A stretch of 64,000 bases of DNA from Arsenicicoccus cauae (lineage in GTDB: Bacteria > Actinomycetota > Actinomycetes > Actinomycetales > Dermatophilaceae). The stretch's first letter is position 1; each line of letters starts with the position of its first letter. The notes under the pieces are model-generated. The model was not told the origin of the DNA. It saw only the letters and a program-made list of their open reading frames with translations, and searched no databases. Below, in pieces: positions 28,151 through 36,689 of this stretch. Where the stretch lies: positions 62,001-126,000 of the forward strand of contig NZ_WLVL01000016.1 of the NCBI RefSeq assembly GCF_009707125.1, given 5' to 3'. The position numbers and the translations under genes were made by a program.

Positions 28151-28579
28151 CTACTGGTTGATGTAGCCGACCAGGTGGTCGCGCTCGTCCTGCAGCTGGC
28201 TGATGCGGTGCTTGACCACGTCGCCGATGGTCACGATGGCCGCGAGGCGACCGTCCTCGAGGACCGGGACGTGTCGGATGCGCCGCTCGGTCATGGACCC
28301 GGCGAGGTCCTCGATCTCGTCGCCGAAGGAGCAGGTGTGCACCTCGACGGTCATGATCGTGGAGACCGGCTCCTCCAGGACCGCGGCCCCGGACCGGCCG
28401 AGGTGCCGCACCACGTCCCGCTCGCTGACGATGCCGGCGACGCTCGAGCCGTCGTTGCTCACGACGACCGCGCCGATGTTGTGGTCGGCGAGCACGCTGA
28501 GGAGCTCACCGACGGTGGCCTCCGGTCGCACGGTGACGACGTCGGAGCCCTTGGACCTGACCACGTCGGAGATCTTCAT
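28151..28579 (-). CDS. CBS domain pair protein
   Basis: The 142-residue product consists of two CBS motifs: residues about 5-62 (VVTVRPEATVGELLSVLADHNIGAVVVSNDGSSVAGIVSERDVV) and 70-128 (VSTIMTVEVHTCSFGDEIEDLAGSMTERRIRHVPVLEDGRLAAIVTIGDVV). Such stand-alone pairs bind adenosine nucleotides and act as sensors, often named after Hrp1. A partner is not evident. Minus strand TAGGGT (28586-28591) ends six bases before the ATG, so the message is probably leaderless. It faces otsA across 180 bases. Confidence 0.92.
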   Translation of the reverse strand: MKISDVVRSKGSDVVTVRPEATVGELLSVLADHNIGAVVVSNDGSSVAGIVSERDVVRHLGRSGAAVLEEPVSTIMTVEVHTCSFGDEIEDLAGSMTERRIRHVPVLEDGRLAAIVTIGDVVKHRISQLQDERDHLVGYINQ

Positions 28580-28628
28580 GTCGAGACCCTAGGCCCCCGC
28601 CCCCGCGCGCGCCAGAGGTGCCCCCGCC

Positions 28629-28634
28629 TAGAGT
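28629..28634 (+). promoter_or_regulatory. Possible -10 element for otsA
   Basis: TAGAGT lies 126 bases above the otsA ATG in the divergent CBS-otsA interval and would give a leader of about 120 bases. No clear -35 is seen. Confidence 0.35.
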
Positions 28635-28759
28635 GGCAGTGCGCCGGGTACGTGCAGGACCGGCGGGCCCGTCGGCCCGTCATACGACACCGGCCCGGAC
28701 GTCAGGATGCCCAGGCGCACCGCGACGACCAGGGCGACACCAGAGGAGCTGATCGCACC

Positions 28760-30235
28760 ATGGCGGACACCGCCGTACGGTACGACTTCGTCATCGCCGC
28801 CAACCGCCTCCCCGTGGACCGGGTGGTCGGCGAGGACGGACAGGTCGAGTGGCACCGCAGCCCGGGAGGTCTGGTCACGGCGATGGAGTCCGTGATGAGC
28901 GGCCGCGACGGGGTCTGGGTGGGCTGGGCCGGAGAGCCCGGCGAGGCGCCGGAGCCGTTCGACGAGGCCGGCATGCGCCTGCACCCCGTTCCCCTGTCCG
29001 AGGACGAGATCGAGGGCTACTACGAGGGATTCTGCAACGACACGCTGTGGCCGATCTACCACGACGTGATCGTGCCCGCCCAGTTCCACCGCAAGTGGTG
29101 GAACCAGTACCGCGAGGTCAACGAGCGCTTCGCGAGGACCCTCGCCGAGGTCGCCGAGCAGGGCGCGACCGTGTGGGTGCACGACTACCAGCTGCAGCTC
29201 GTGCCGGCCTTCCTGCGGCAGCTGCGGCCCGACCTGCGGATAGGCTGGTTCGACCACATCCCCTTCCCCCCGGTCGAGCTCTTCGGCCAGCTCCCGTGGC
29301 GCCAGGGGATCCTCGAGGGGCTGCTCGGGGCGGACTTCCTCGGCTTCCAGCGGCCCGGCGACGCCGAGAACTTCCTGCGGGCCTGCCGCAGATACCTCGG
29401 TATGACGGTCAAGGGCGACGTCATCCACGTCGGCAAGGCGACCGGCGGGCACGACGTCCGCGCCGCCGCCGTGCCGATCTCGGTGGACTTCGCGAGCATG
29501 GACGAGCTGTCCCGTCGACCCGAGGTCAAGAAGCGCGCCAAGGAGATTCGCGAGTCCCTGGGCAACCCCAGCGCGCTGCTGCTCGGCATCGACCGGCTCG
29601 ACTACACCAAGGGGATCCGGCACCGGCTGAAGGCCTACGAGGAGCTGCTCAAGGACGGCTCGCTCGACGGCGCCGACACGACCTTCATCCAGATCGCGAC
29701 GCCGAGCCGCGAGCGCATCGACGCCTACATCGACCTGCGCGAGCACGTCGAGGGTGCGGTGGGACGGATCAACGGCAACTACTCGGCCATCGGCTCCCCC
29801 GCCATGGAGTACCTCCACCAGGGCTACGGGCGGGAGGAGCTCGCCGCGCTCTTCCTCGCCGCCGACGTCATGGTCGTGACGCCGCTGCGCGACGGCATGA
29901 ACCTCGTGGCCAAGGAGTACATCGCGTGCCGCCACGACAACGGCGGGGCGCTGCTGCTGTCGGAGTTCACCGGCGCCGCCGAGGAGCTGCGGGAGGCCTT
30001 CATGGTCAACCCGCACGACATCATCGGCCTCAAGCGCACGATCATGGACGCCATCAACGCCTCTCCCCAGGAGCGCTCGCGGCGCATGCGGGCCCTGCGC
30101 CGCCGGGTCCGTCGCCACGACGTGCAGCACTGGGCCCAGGCCTTCCTCGCCGCGCTGGAGGCCGCACCCGACAAGCCGTCGCGCCAGGGGCAGCAGACCA
30201 CGCGCGACGCCGAGCGCCGCTCGCAGGAGGACTGA
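28760..30235 (+). CDS. otsA: Trehalose-6-phosphate synthase
   Basis: OtsA joins UDP-glucose (or another NDP-glucose) and glucose-6-phosphate to trehalose-6-phosphate. The 491-residue GT20 enzyme shows FVIAANRLPVDRV, RSPGGLVTAMESVM, VWVHDYQLQLVPAFLRQL, IPFPPVELFGQLPWR, LLGIDRLDYTKGI and a C-terminal TPLRDGMNLVAKEYIACR, all of them active-site blocks. The ATG at 28760 has AGAGGAG upstream. A hydrophilic tail after residue 460 is not part of the fold. The stop overlaps the otsB start by one base, so the two enzymes of the pathway are co-translated. Confidence 0.97.
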   Translation: MADTAVRYDFVIAANRLPVDRVVGEDGQVEWHRSPGGLVTAMESVMSGRDGVWVGWAGEPGEAPEPFDEAGMRLHPVPLSEDEIEGYYEGFCNDTLWPIYHDVIVPAQFHRKWWNQYREVNERFARTLAEVAEQGATVWVHDYQLQLVPAFLRQLRPDLRIGWFDHIPFPPVELFGQLPWRQGILEGLLGADFLGFQRPGDAENFLRACRRYLGMTVKGDVIHVGKATGGHDVRAAAVPISVDFASMDELSRRPEVKKRAKEIRESLGNPSALLLGIDRLDYTKGIRHRLKAYEELLKDGSLDGADTTFIQIATPSRERIDAYIDLREHVEGAVGRINGNYSAIGSPAMEYLHQGYGREELAALFLAADVMVVTPLRDGMNLVAKEYIACRHDNGGALLLSEFTGAAEELREAFMVNPHDIIGLKRTIMDAINASPQERSRRMRALRRRVRRHDVQHWAQAFLAALEAAPDKPSRQGQQTTRDAERRSQED

Positions 30236-31017
30236 TGGACGACGCCCTGCGCTCCGCGATCGACGAGATCGCCTCGCGCGCAACGATCGTCGTGGCGACG
30301 GACTTCGACGGCGTCCTGTCGCCGCTGGTCGAGGACCCCATGGCGGCGCGACCCCTCCCCGGCACGATCGAGGCGCTGCGCGCACTGTCCCGTATGCCGG
30401 GAACCACCGTGGCCGCCGTGTCCGGGCGGGACCTCGAGACGCTTGGGGCCCTGACTGGCCTCGCCGACCTCGGCGACGACGAGCACGTGGTCCTGGTCGG
30501 GAGCCACGGCGCGCAGACCTCACGACCCGAGGCCGGCGCCGAGGGCCTGAGCGAGGCGCAGCGCCTCGACCTGCGCTCCCTCGACGAGTCTCTGTCCGCC
30601 ATCGTCGAGGCCCACCCCGGCACGCGCATCGAGCGCAAGCCGGCGGCCGTGGTCCTGCACACGCGCGGCGTCGACCAGGCCGTCGCCGACGCGGCCACCG
30701 CCGCCACGGTGGCCATGGCGGCCCAGCACTCCAAGGCCCACGTCATGCCGGGCAAGTGCGTGGTGGAGCTGTCGGTCGTGGACAGCGACAAGGGTTCTGC
30801 GCTGGTCGATCTCGCGGCGTGGTGCGGCGCTGACGCGGTCTACTACGCCGGGGACGACGTCACGGACGAGCGGGCCTTCGCCCGGCTCGGCGACGACGAC
30901 CTGACGGTCAAGGTCGGCGAGGGCGACACCGTGGCCCGGCACCGCGTGGCCTCGCCCGAGGAGGCCGCCGAGGTCTTGGAGGCGTTGGTCGAGGCGCGGG
31001 CCCGGCATACGGCCTGA
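30235..31017 (+). CDS. otsB: Trehalose-6-phosphate phosphatase
   Basis: OtsB removes the phosphate from trehalose-6-phosphate. The 260-residue HAD-superfamily enzyme has the nucleophile motif VATDFDGVLSPL near residue 20, VAAVSGRDLETL (motif II Ser), the cap domain, and the metal-binding YYAGDDVTDERAFARL, with the lysine of motif III in DSDKGSAL. It is directly coupled to otsA (TGATG). The message converges on a lacI-type gene 65 bases further on without a clear terminator between. Confidence 0.96.
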   Translation: MDDALRSAIDEIASRATIVVATDFDGVLSPLVEDPMAARPLPGTIEALRALSRMPGTTVAAVSGRDLETLGALTGLADLGDDEHVVLVGSHGAQTSRPEAGAEGLSEAQRLDLRSLDESLSAIVEAHPGTRIERKPAAVVLHTRGVDQAVADAATAATVAMAAQHSKAHVMPGKCVVELSVVDSDKGSALVDLAAWCGADAVYYAGDDVTDERAFARLGDDDLTVKVGEGDTVARHRVASPEEAAEVLEALVEARARHTA

Positions 31018-31081
31018 GCAGTCCCCACACCCCCTCCCCCAAGGTCGTGCGGGTGTCCTCCACCATCCTTGGAGCAGACCC

Positions 31082-32149
31082 TCACGATCCTGGTGACGGG
31101 TGGGCGGCTCGACGGCCCCCGGACGCGCCCCCGGCCGCCGCGGGCGCCGGAGCGGTGGAGGCGCGGACCACGAGCTCGGGCTGAAAGAGGTACTCCGTGC
31201 GCGGCACGGGGTTGCCGGCGATCTCGTCGAGCAGGGACCGCACGGCCGCCTCCCCCATCGCGACCACGGCCTGGTGCACGGTGGTGAGCGGCGGGTTGGT
31301 GAACGCCATGAGCGCGGAGTCGTCGTAGCCGATCACCGACACGTCCTCGGGCACGCGCAGCCCCCGGGCCCGCGCCGCACGGATCGCCCCCAGCGCCATC
31401 AGGTCCGAGCCGCACACGATCGCCGTGCAGCCCTTGCCGATCAGCCGGGTCGCCGCGGACGCGCCGCCCTCGACGCTGAACAACGTGGTCTCGATGAGGG
31501 AGTCGACGTCGGTGCGCCCCAGCTGACGCGCCATCACCGCCCGGTAGCCCTCGATCTTGCGGATCACGGGGACGTACCGCTCCGGGCCCACGGCGAGGCC
31601 GATCTCGGTGTGCCCCAGCTGGATCAGGTGCGTCAGCGACAGCTCCATGGACGCCGCGTCGTCGTTGGACAGGAACGGCGCGTCGATCCCCGGGTAGTAG
31701 CCGTTGACCAGGACGAGGGGCAGCCCCGCGTCGCGCAGCCGTTGGTAGCGGTCGGGGCTCGTCGTCGTGTCGGCGTGCTGACCGCTCACCACGATCATCC
31801 CGGCGACGCCGCGCTCGAGCAGCATGTCGGTGTAGTCGTCCTCGTGCATCCCGCCCGGTGTCTGCGTGCACAGCACGGGGGTGTAGCCGTGCACCGCGAG
31901 CGCGGTCTCGATGATCTGCGCGAGCACGGGAAAGATCGGGTTGTCGAGCTCGGGGACGATCAGCCCGACCAGCCCCGCGGTCTTGCGCCGCAGCTGCAGC
32001 GGCCGCTCGTAGCCGAGCACGTCCAGCGCCGTAAGGACCGACTGCCGCGTGGCCTCCGCGACGTTCGGCTTGTTGTTGAGGACACGGCTGACCGTCGCCT
32101 CGCTCACCTTGGCGTGAGCCGCGATGTCCACCAGGCGTGGTGGTCGCAT
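31082..32149 (-). CDS. LacI family repressor of the maltodextrin locus
   Basis: The 355-residue regulator has an N-terminal helix-turn-helix (LVDIAAHAKVSEATVSRVLNNKPNVAEATRQSV) and hinge helix (LDVLGYERP), then a periplasmic-binding-like sensor domain (GLVGLIVPELDNPIFPVLAQIIE through DVSVIGYDDSALMAFTNPPLTTV). It is the last gene of malE-malF-malG-GH13-lacI, so it very probably controls that locus, responding to a maltodextrin. The TTGCAA repeats in the malE-msiK interval are the likely operators. The ATG at 32149 follows GGAG. An Ala/Gly/Ser-rich tail of about 25 residues ends the protein. Confidence 0.9.
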   Translation of the reverse strand: MRPPRLVDIAAHAKVSEATVSRVLNNKPNVAEATRQSVLTALDVLGYERPLQLRRKTAGLVGLIVPELDNPIFPVLAQIIETALAVHGYTPVLCTQTPGGMHEDDYTDMLLERGVAGMIVVSGQHADTTTSPDRYQRLRDAGLPLVLVNGYYPGIDAPFLSNDDAASMELSLTHLIQLGHTEIGLAVGPERYVPVIRKIEGYRAVMARQLGRTDVDSLIETTLFSVEGGASAATRLIGKGCTAIVCGSDLMALGAIRAARARGLRVPEDVSVIGYDDSALMAFTNPPLTTVHQAVVAMGEAAVRSLLDEIAGNPVPRTEYLFQPELVVRASTAPAPAAAGGASGGRRAAHPSPGS

Positions 32150-32201
32150 GTGATCTCCTTCGACGACGGTCCGGGATGGGTGCTGATGCTGCCGGGCGGG
32201 C

Positions 32202-34091
32202 TCACCAGGGGGCCCGGGGCGCCCCTGGCCACACCCACACCGACGCGCCGGCCCCGTCCGCCGAGAGTCTGATCGAGTCCTCCTGCCGGTCCAGGCCTGG
32301 TCCGTATGCCGACACCGCCGACTCGACGCCTCGAAGGTACCGCGTCGAGATCCGGATCGGCGCGTGCGCGCTCCTGGCGACGTGCACGAGTGCCGTCTGG
32401 TCAGGGTGCTCACGTAGGTAGGTCAAGGAGTCGTCGTCGGCGTGCACCCACCGCAGGCCACCGCGTCGCAGCGCGACGTTGTCACGGCGTGCGCGCACCA
32501 GCGCGCGGTAGGCCTCGAAGATCGTCGTGTCCCAGCGGGACTCGTCCCACGGCATCGGACGTCGACCATCCTCGCCGGAGTCCCCCTGCATCCCGACCTC
32601 GTCGCCGTAAGTGATCATCGGGATGCCGGGCATCGTCAGGAGCAGGCCCGCCCCCGCAACCACGAGCCGCGGGTCGTCCCCGACCAGGGTACGGACGCGC
32701 GTGGTGTCGTGGCTGCCCAGCAGGGTGAAGGAGTGGGCGCGGACGCTCCACGGGGACTGGGCCATGAAGTCCTCCACCGTCTCGAGGAAGGCCTCGCCCC
32801 CGCGTCGGGGCACCCTGAGCGGGGATCCGAGGAACTTGGGAGCGAATCCCTTGTCCCGCAACCAGGTCCACGCAGGCCTCGTGAACCCTGCGTAGTTCAT
32901 CGCACCGTGCCAGCCGTCCCCACGGATGTCGGTGCTGAAGTCGTGGGTGTGCTCGCCGACCAGCAGTGATCCTGGTGCCACCTCGTCCATGACGCGGCGC
33001 ATCTCGCGGGCCACCGCGCGGTTGTGGTCCTGGGCGCCGTGCCGACCGGTCATGTTGGCGACGTCGACCCGCCACCCGTCCAGGGCGTGGGGCTCGGCCA
33101 GCCAGCGCCGCACGACGCCCGTCTCGGAGGTGAGCACGCGGTCCCACAGCTCGGCGCAGTCGTAGTTGAGCTTGGGCAACGAGGGGACACCGAGCCAGGA
33201 GACGTAGCCGCCGTCCTCGTCCCACAGGTAGAAGCCGCGCTCCGGCGAGTCGGGCCTCGCCACGGCCGTCTCGAACCACTCGTGCCGGGCGCCGGTGTGG
33301 TTGGTCGTGAAGTCGCCGACCACCTTGAGACCTCGCCGATGGGCCTCGTCGGTCAGCCGCGCCAAGGCCTCGTCGCCACCGAGCAAGGGGTCCACCCTGT
33401 CGAAGGTGTCGGCGTCGTACCGGTGGTTGGACCGCCCCGGGAAGAACGGGGTCAGGTAGAGGACGTCCGCCCCGAGCCGCTCGAGGTGGTCCAGGTGCTC
33501 ACGTATGCCGTCGAGGTCCCCGCCGTAGAGCTGGTCACCGATGACGCGGCGGTCCCGCGTCACCGGCTCGTCCCAGGCGGCCGGGATCGCCCACGGCGGC
33601 GCCGGTCGCTCGTCGGCCGCGGCCGACCGCGCGAAACGGTCCGGAAAGACCTGGTAGACGACGGCGTCCAGCGCCCACGGCGGCGGTGGGGCGTCGGAGG
33701 CGACCAGGCGGAAGTCGGCGGCATCCGGGACGTCCCGGTCGTGCAGCCCGGTCCCGTTGAGCCACCGATAGTCTGCGGGACCACCGGAGAGCAGGAAGCG
33801 ATACCCCGTGACGGGGTTGTGCACGACCACGTCGGCCTGCCACCAGTCCTCGTGCTCGTCCTCCCGCACGAGAGCGGCCTCGGCGTAGTGGACCTCGGCG
33901 TCCGGGGTGGTTCGCACGTGCACCGCCGTGACGGAGCTGGGCGCGCCGGGCCCCCTCGGCAGGCGGAGGCGGACCTGGACGGTCTGCCCCAGCGTCGGAG
34001 CCTGGGTCGACACGTACGACGGGGAGCCGTCGTGGTGGGGCTGGTTGAGCAGCCCCACCACGACCGGGTTGTCCGGGAGGGTGCCGGTCAC
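32202..34091 (-). CDS. Glycoside hydrolase family 13, maltodextrin-degrading
   Basis: The 629-residue enzyme has an N-terminal beta-sandwich (to about residue 130), typical of neopullulanase or maltogenic-type GH13 enzymes, and a TIM barrel with the four conserved regions: GDFTTNH (259-265), DGWRVDVAN with nucleophile Asp343, LLVGEHTH with acid/base Glu380, and LLGSHDTT with Asp462. A C-terminal beta domain follows. It lacks a signal peptide and should act in the cytosol on imported maltodextrins. The GTG at 34091 overlaps the malG stop (GTGA). Exact specificity (alpha-glucosidase or neopullulanase) is not certain. Confidence 0.93.
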   Translation of the reverse strand: MTGTLPDNPVVVGLLNQPHHDGSPSYVSTQAPTLGQTVQVRLRLPRGPGAPSSVTAVHVRTTPDAEVHYAEAALVREDEHEDWWQADVVVHNPVTGYRFLLSGGPADYRWLNGTGLHDRDVPDAADFRLVASDAPPPPWALDAVVYQVFPDRFARSAAADERPAPPWAIPAAWDEPVTRDRRVIGDQLYGGDLDGIREHLDHLERLGADVLYLTPFFPGRSNHRYDADTFDRVDPLLGGDEALARLTDEAHRRGLKVVGDFTTNHTGARHEWFETAVARPDSPERGFYLWDEDGGYVSWLGVPSLPKLNYDCAELWDRVLTSETGVVRRWLAEPHALDGWRVDVANMTGRHGAQDHNRAVAREMRRVMDEVAPGSLLVGEHTHDFSTDIRGDGWHGAMNYAGFTRPAWTWLRDKGFAPKFLGSPLRVPRRGGEAFLETVEDFMAQSPWSVRAHSFTLLGSHDTTRVRTLVGDDPRLVVAGAGLLLTMPGIPMITYGDEVGMQGDSGEDGRRPMPWDESRWDTTIFEAYRALVRARRDNVALRRGGLRWVHADDDSLTYLREHPDQTALVHVARSAHAPIRISTRYLRGVESAVSAYGPGLDRQEDSIRLSADGAGASVWVWPGAPRAPW

Positions 34092-35050
34092 TTCACCGAG
34101 CCCTGGGTGAGACCACCGACGAGCTGCTTCTGGAAGAGCGCGTACAACGCCATCACCGGGAGCGAGCACAGCAGGGAGCCGGCGGCGAAGAACCCGAACT
34201 TCTCGTTGGCGTCCCTGCCCTTGGACAGGGCGCGGAGCCCGACCGCGAGGGTCTGGTTGTCCACGTCCGTGAGAAAGACGCTGGCGAGCATGAACTCGCC
34301 GAAGAGCCCGACGAAGGTGATCATGAACACCGTCACGAGGATCGGCATCGCCAGCCGGAGGATCATCGTGAAGAACACGCGAGCGTGGCTCGCGCCGTCC
34401 ACGATCGCCGCCTCGTCCATCTCCTTGGGGACCGTGTCGAAGTACCCCTTGAGGAGCCACACGTTGCCCATCGCCCCGCCGAGGTAGGCCAGGATCAGGC
34501 CCCACGAGGTGTTGAGCCCGAACTCCGGCATCACGTCGGAGATCTTGGCGAAGGTGATGTACATCGCGACCAGACCGAGGGTGGCCGGGAACAGCTGCAG
34601 GAGCAGCAGCGCGAGCATGCCCTCCCGACGCCCGCGGAAGCGCATCCGCGAGAAGGCGTAGGACGCGCACGCCGAGATGAAGGTGCACAGGAACGCACCC
34701 ACGACGCAGATCACGACCGAGTTCTTGAACCAGCTCCAGTAGGGGCGGCTCGGGTCCTGGCCGAGGGCCGCGAAGTTCTCCAACGAGAAGTGACGCGGGA
34801 TCAGGTCGGAGGAGGCCAGCTGGCCCGAGGGGTTGAGGGCCGCGGAGACGAGGAACAGGATCGGGAACAACGCCCAGGCCAGAGCGAGGACGCCGAGCAC
34901 GTGCCGCCACCACTGGGACCCGCCCTCGGCACCGCCGGACCGCGGCTTGGTCAGCTGCTGCTGCTCCTCCGCAGGGAGAGTGGTCGCGACCGGCCCACGG
35001 ACGTCTCCGACGCCGGCCGCGCTGTTGGTTCCGGGGTTCAGCTGGCTCAT
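34088..35050 (-). CDS. malG: Maltodextrin ABC transporter permease MalG
   Basis: The 320-residue protein has six membrane helices (from WRHVLGVLALAWALFPILFLVSAAL to the last near the C-terminus) and the EAA-type cytoplasmic loop DEAAIVDGASHARVFFTMILRLAMPIL, which docks to the ATPase. The ending QKQLVGGLTQGSVK is the characteristic MalG tail that reaches into the translocation pathway. About 60 hydrophilic residues precede the first helix. Its ATG shares a base with the malF stop and its stop overlaps the GH13 start, so the genes are tightly coupled. Confidence 0.95.
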   Translation of the reverse strand: MSQLNPGTNSAAGVGDVRGPVATTLPAEEQQQLTKPRSGGAEGGSQWWRHVLGVLALAWALFPILFLVSAALNPSGQLASSDLIPRHFSLENFAALGQDPSRPYWSWFKNSVVICVVGAFLCTFISACASYAFSRMRFRGRREGMLALLLLQLFPATLGLVAMYITFAKISDVMPEFGLNTSWGLILAYLGGAMGNVWLLKGYFDTVPKEMDEAAIVDGASHARVFFTMILRLAMPILVTVFMITFVGLFGEFMLASVFLTDVDNQTLAVGLRALSKGRDANEKFGFFAAGSLLCSLPVMALYALFQKQLVGGLTQGSVK

Positions 35051-36594
35051 CACTGCACCTCTTCCAGGGACTTGGTGGCGCGGAACCCAGGCAGGGCCTG
35101 GATCGCCACGAGCGCGAAGATGACCACGGCCACGGCGGACGCGAGCCCGAAGTTGGGGGCCGCACCCGAGAAGGCCAGGCGGTAGGCGTAGGTCACGAGC
35201 AGATCGGTGCTGCCCATGCCTGCGCTGCCGCCCTCGAACGGCCCGCCCTCGGTGAGCAGGTAGATGAGGGTGAAGTTGTTGAAGTTGAAGCCGTACGACG
35301 CGATGAGCAATGGTCCCACGGCGACCATCAGCAGCGGCATGGTGATCCGCGTGAGCGTCTGGAAGGACCCGGCTCCGTCGATCTTGGCCGCCTCCTTGAC
35401 ATCGCTCGGGATGGACTGCAGCGCACCGGTGCACAGCAGGAACATGTAGGGGAAGCCCAACCACAGGTTGGTGATCAGGATGGCGACCTTGGCCCAGAAC
35501 CCGTTACCCAGCCAGTCGACGTCGAGGCCGGTCAGGGTGTTGATGAGCCCGTAGTCCTGGTTGAACATGCCCCGCCACAGCAGCGCGGTCACGAACACCG
35601 GGATCGCGTACGGCAGGATCAGCAGGGTGCGGTAGACCGCCTTGCCCTTGAGGTTGGGCGAGTTGAACAGCAGGGCGATCAGCATCCCGAGGATGAACGT
35701 CGAGATGACCGTGCCCGCCGCGAAGACGACGTTCCAGACGAACATCTTGAGGAACCCGGACCGCATCGTGGAGTCGCTGAAGATCGTGGCGTAGTTCTTG
35801 GTGCCGACGTTCTCCTGCCAGCCCTGCGAGAACGACTGGCCGGAGCCGTCGGTCGCGACGTACTTGCTGTCCTGGGGCTTGTAGGTGAGCTTGCTCTTGG
35901 TGTCCGTCAGCGTGTCGGAGGCGGCGTCGTAGGTGATCGTCGCCCGGCCCTCGTAGGCCGCCGAGAGACCCTGCATCTTGATCCCGCTGCCGTCCTTGCT
36001 GGGCACGGCGAGCTGGCCGAGGTCCTTGGAGCGCGCGTTGGCCTGCTTGCCCGTGAGCACGGTGTAGCCCTCGGCCTTGGTGATCTTGCCCAGGGCCGAC
36101 TTCTCGACGTCGGCGCCGGTCAGGTCCGTCAGTCCGTTCGCGTCGCCGACGAAGCTCTTGCCCTGGGGGTCGGTCAGCAGGAGGGACAGGGCGCCCGTCG
36201 CCGGGTCCGTGCCCTCCTTCACCGCCACGCTGGCCTTGTATCGGGTCGAGCCGGGCACCACCTGGACCGAGTTGGCGACGATCTGCTTGACCGCCTCGTC
36301 CTTGGTGCCGAGGTGTCCGTCCCCGTAGTTGGTGAAGGACACCATGATCGTGAAGATGATGGGCCAGATCTGCAGCGCGAGCAGGCACAGGAATCCGGGC
36401 AGCAGGTACTTCATGGGCACCGCGCGGCGGGTCGCGTAGACCGCGAGGATGCACAGGCCGACGAAGGCCACCGTGCTCACGCCGAGCCACATGCCCTGGG
36501 CCGACATGCGCGTCGCGATCCAGAAGACGAGCGCCATCGCCAGGGCGATGCCACCCCACTTCAGGACCAGCGCGGGGGCCGAGGTCCGAGACAT
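35050..36594 (-). CDS. malF: Maltodextrin ABC transporter permease MalF
   Basis: The 514-residue product has eight predicted helices and, between the third and fourth, a long extracytoplasmic stretch (about residues 90-270) like the P2 loop of E. coli MalF that contacts the binding protein. The EAA loop is KEAAKIDGAGSFQTLTRITMPLL. GWQENVGTKNYATIFSD precedes the core permease domain, as in other MalF proteins. The ATG at 36594 has AGGA upstream. It follows malE after 95 bases containing a stem-loop. Confidence 0.94.
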   Translation of the reverse strand: MSRTSAPALVLKWGGIALAMALVFWIATRMSAQGMWLGVSTVAFVGLCILAVYATRRAVPMKYLLPGFLCLLALQIWPIIFTIMVSFTNYGDGHLGTKDEAVKQIVANSVQVVPGSTRYKASVAVKEGTDPATGALSLLLTDPQGKSFVGDANGLTDLTGADVEKSALGKITKAEGYTVLTGKQANARSKDLGQLAVPSKDGSGIKMQGLSAAYEGRATITYDAASDTLTDTKSKLTYKPQDSKYVATDGSGQSFSQGWQENVGTKNYATIFSDSTMRSGFLKMFVWNVVFAAGTVISTFILGMLIALLFNSPNLKGKAVYRTLLILPYAIPVFVTALLWRGMFNQDYGLINTLTGLDVDWLGNGFWAKVAILITNLWLGFPYMFLLCTGALQSIPSDVKEAAKIDGAGSFQTLTRITMPLLMVAVGPLLIASYGFNFNNFTLIYLLTEGGPFEGGSAGMGSTDLLVTYAYRLAFSGAAPNFGLASAVAVVIFALVAIQALPGFRATKSLEEVQ

Positions 36595-36635
36595 AGGAGG
36601 GTCCTAACCAGTACGTCGTCGTAGCGGGGGTGGTG

Positions 36636-36674
36636 CAGGTATGCCGGCCCGCGGGGCGCGAGCCGGCATACCTG
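36636..36674 (-). terminator. Intercistronic hairpin between malE and malF
   Basis: CAGGTATGCCGGC and GCCGGCATACCTG form a perfect 13-bp stem with a 13-base loop, between the malE stop and the malF start. It could stop part of the transcription or protect the malE 3' end, raising binding-protein levels over the permeases. Confidence 0.7.
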
Positions 36675-36689
36675 TCATGCGGGACTCGG

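Noticed and set aside
32202..35165. Single large frame merging GH13 with the region of malG
   Set aside because: The extension upstream of 34091 is antiphase to malG, which is intact; the GTG at 34091 overlapping the malG stop is the natural start.
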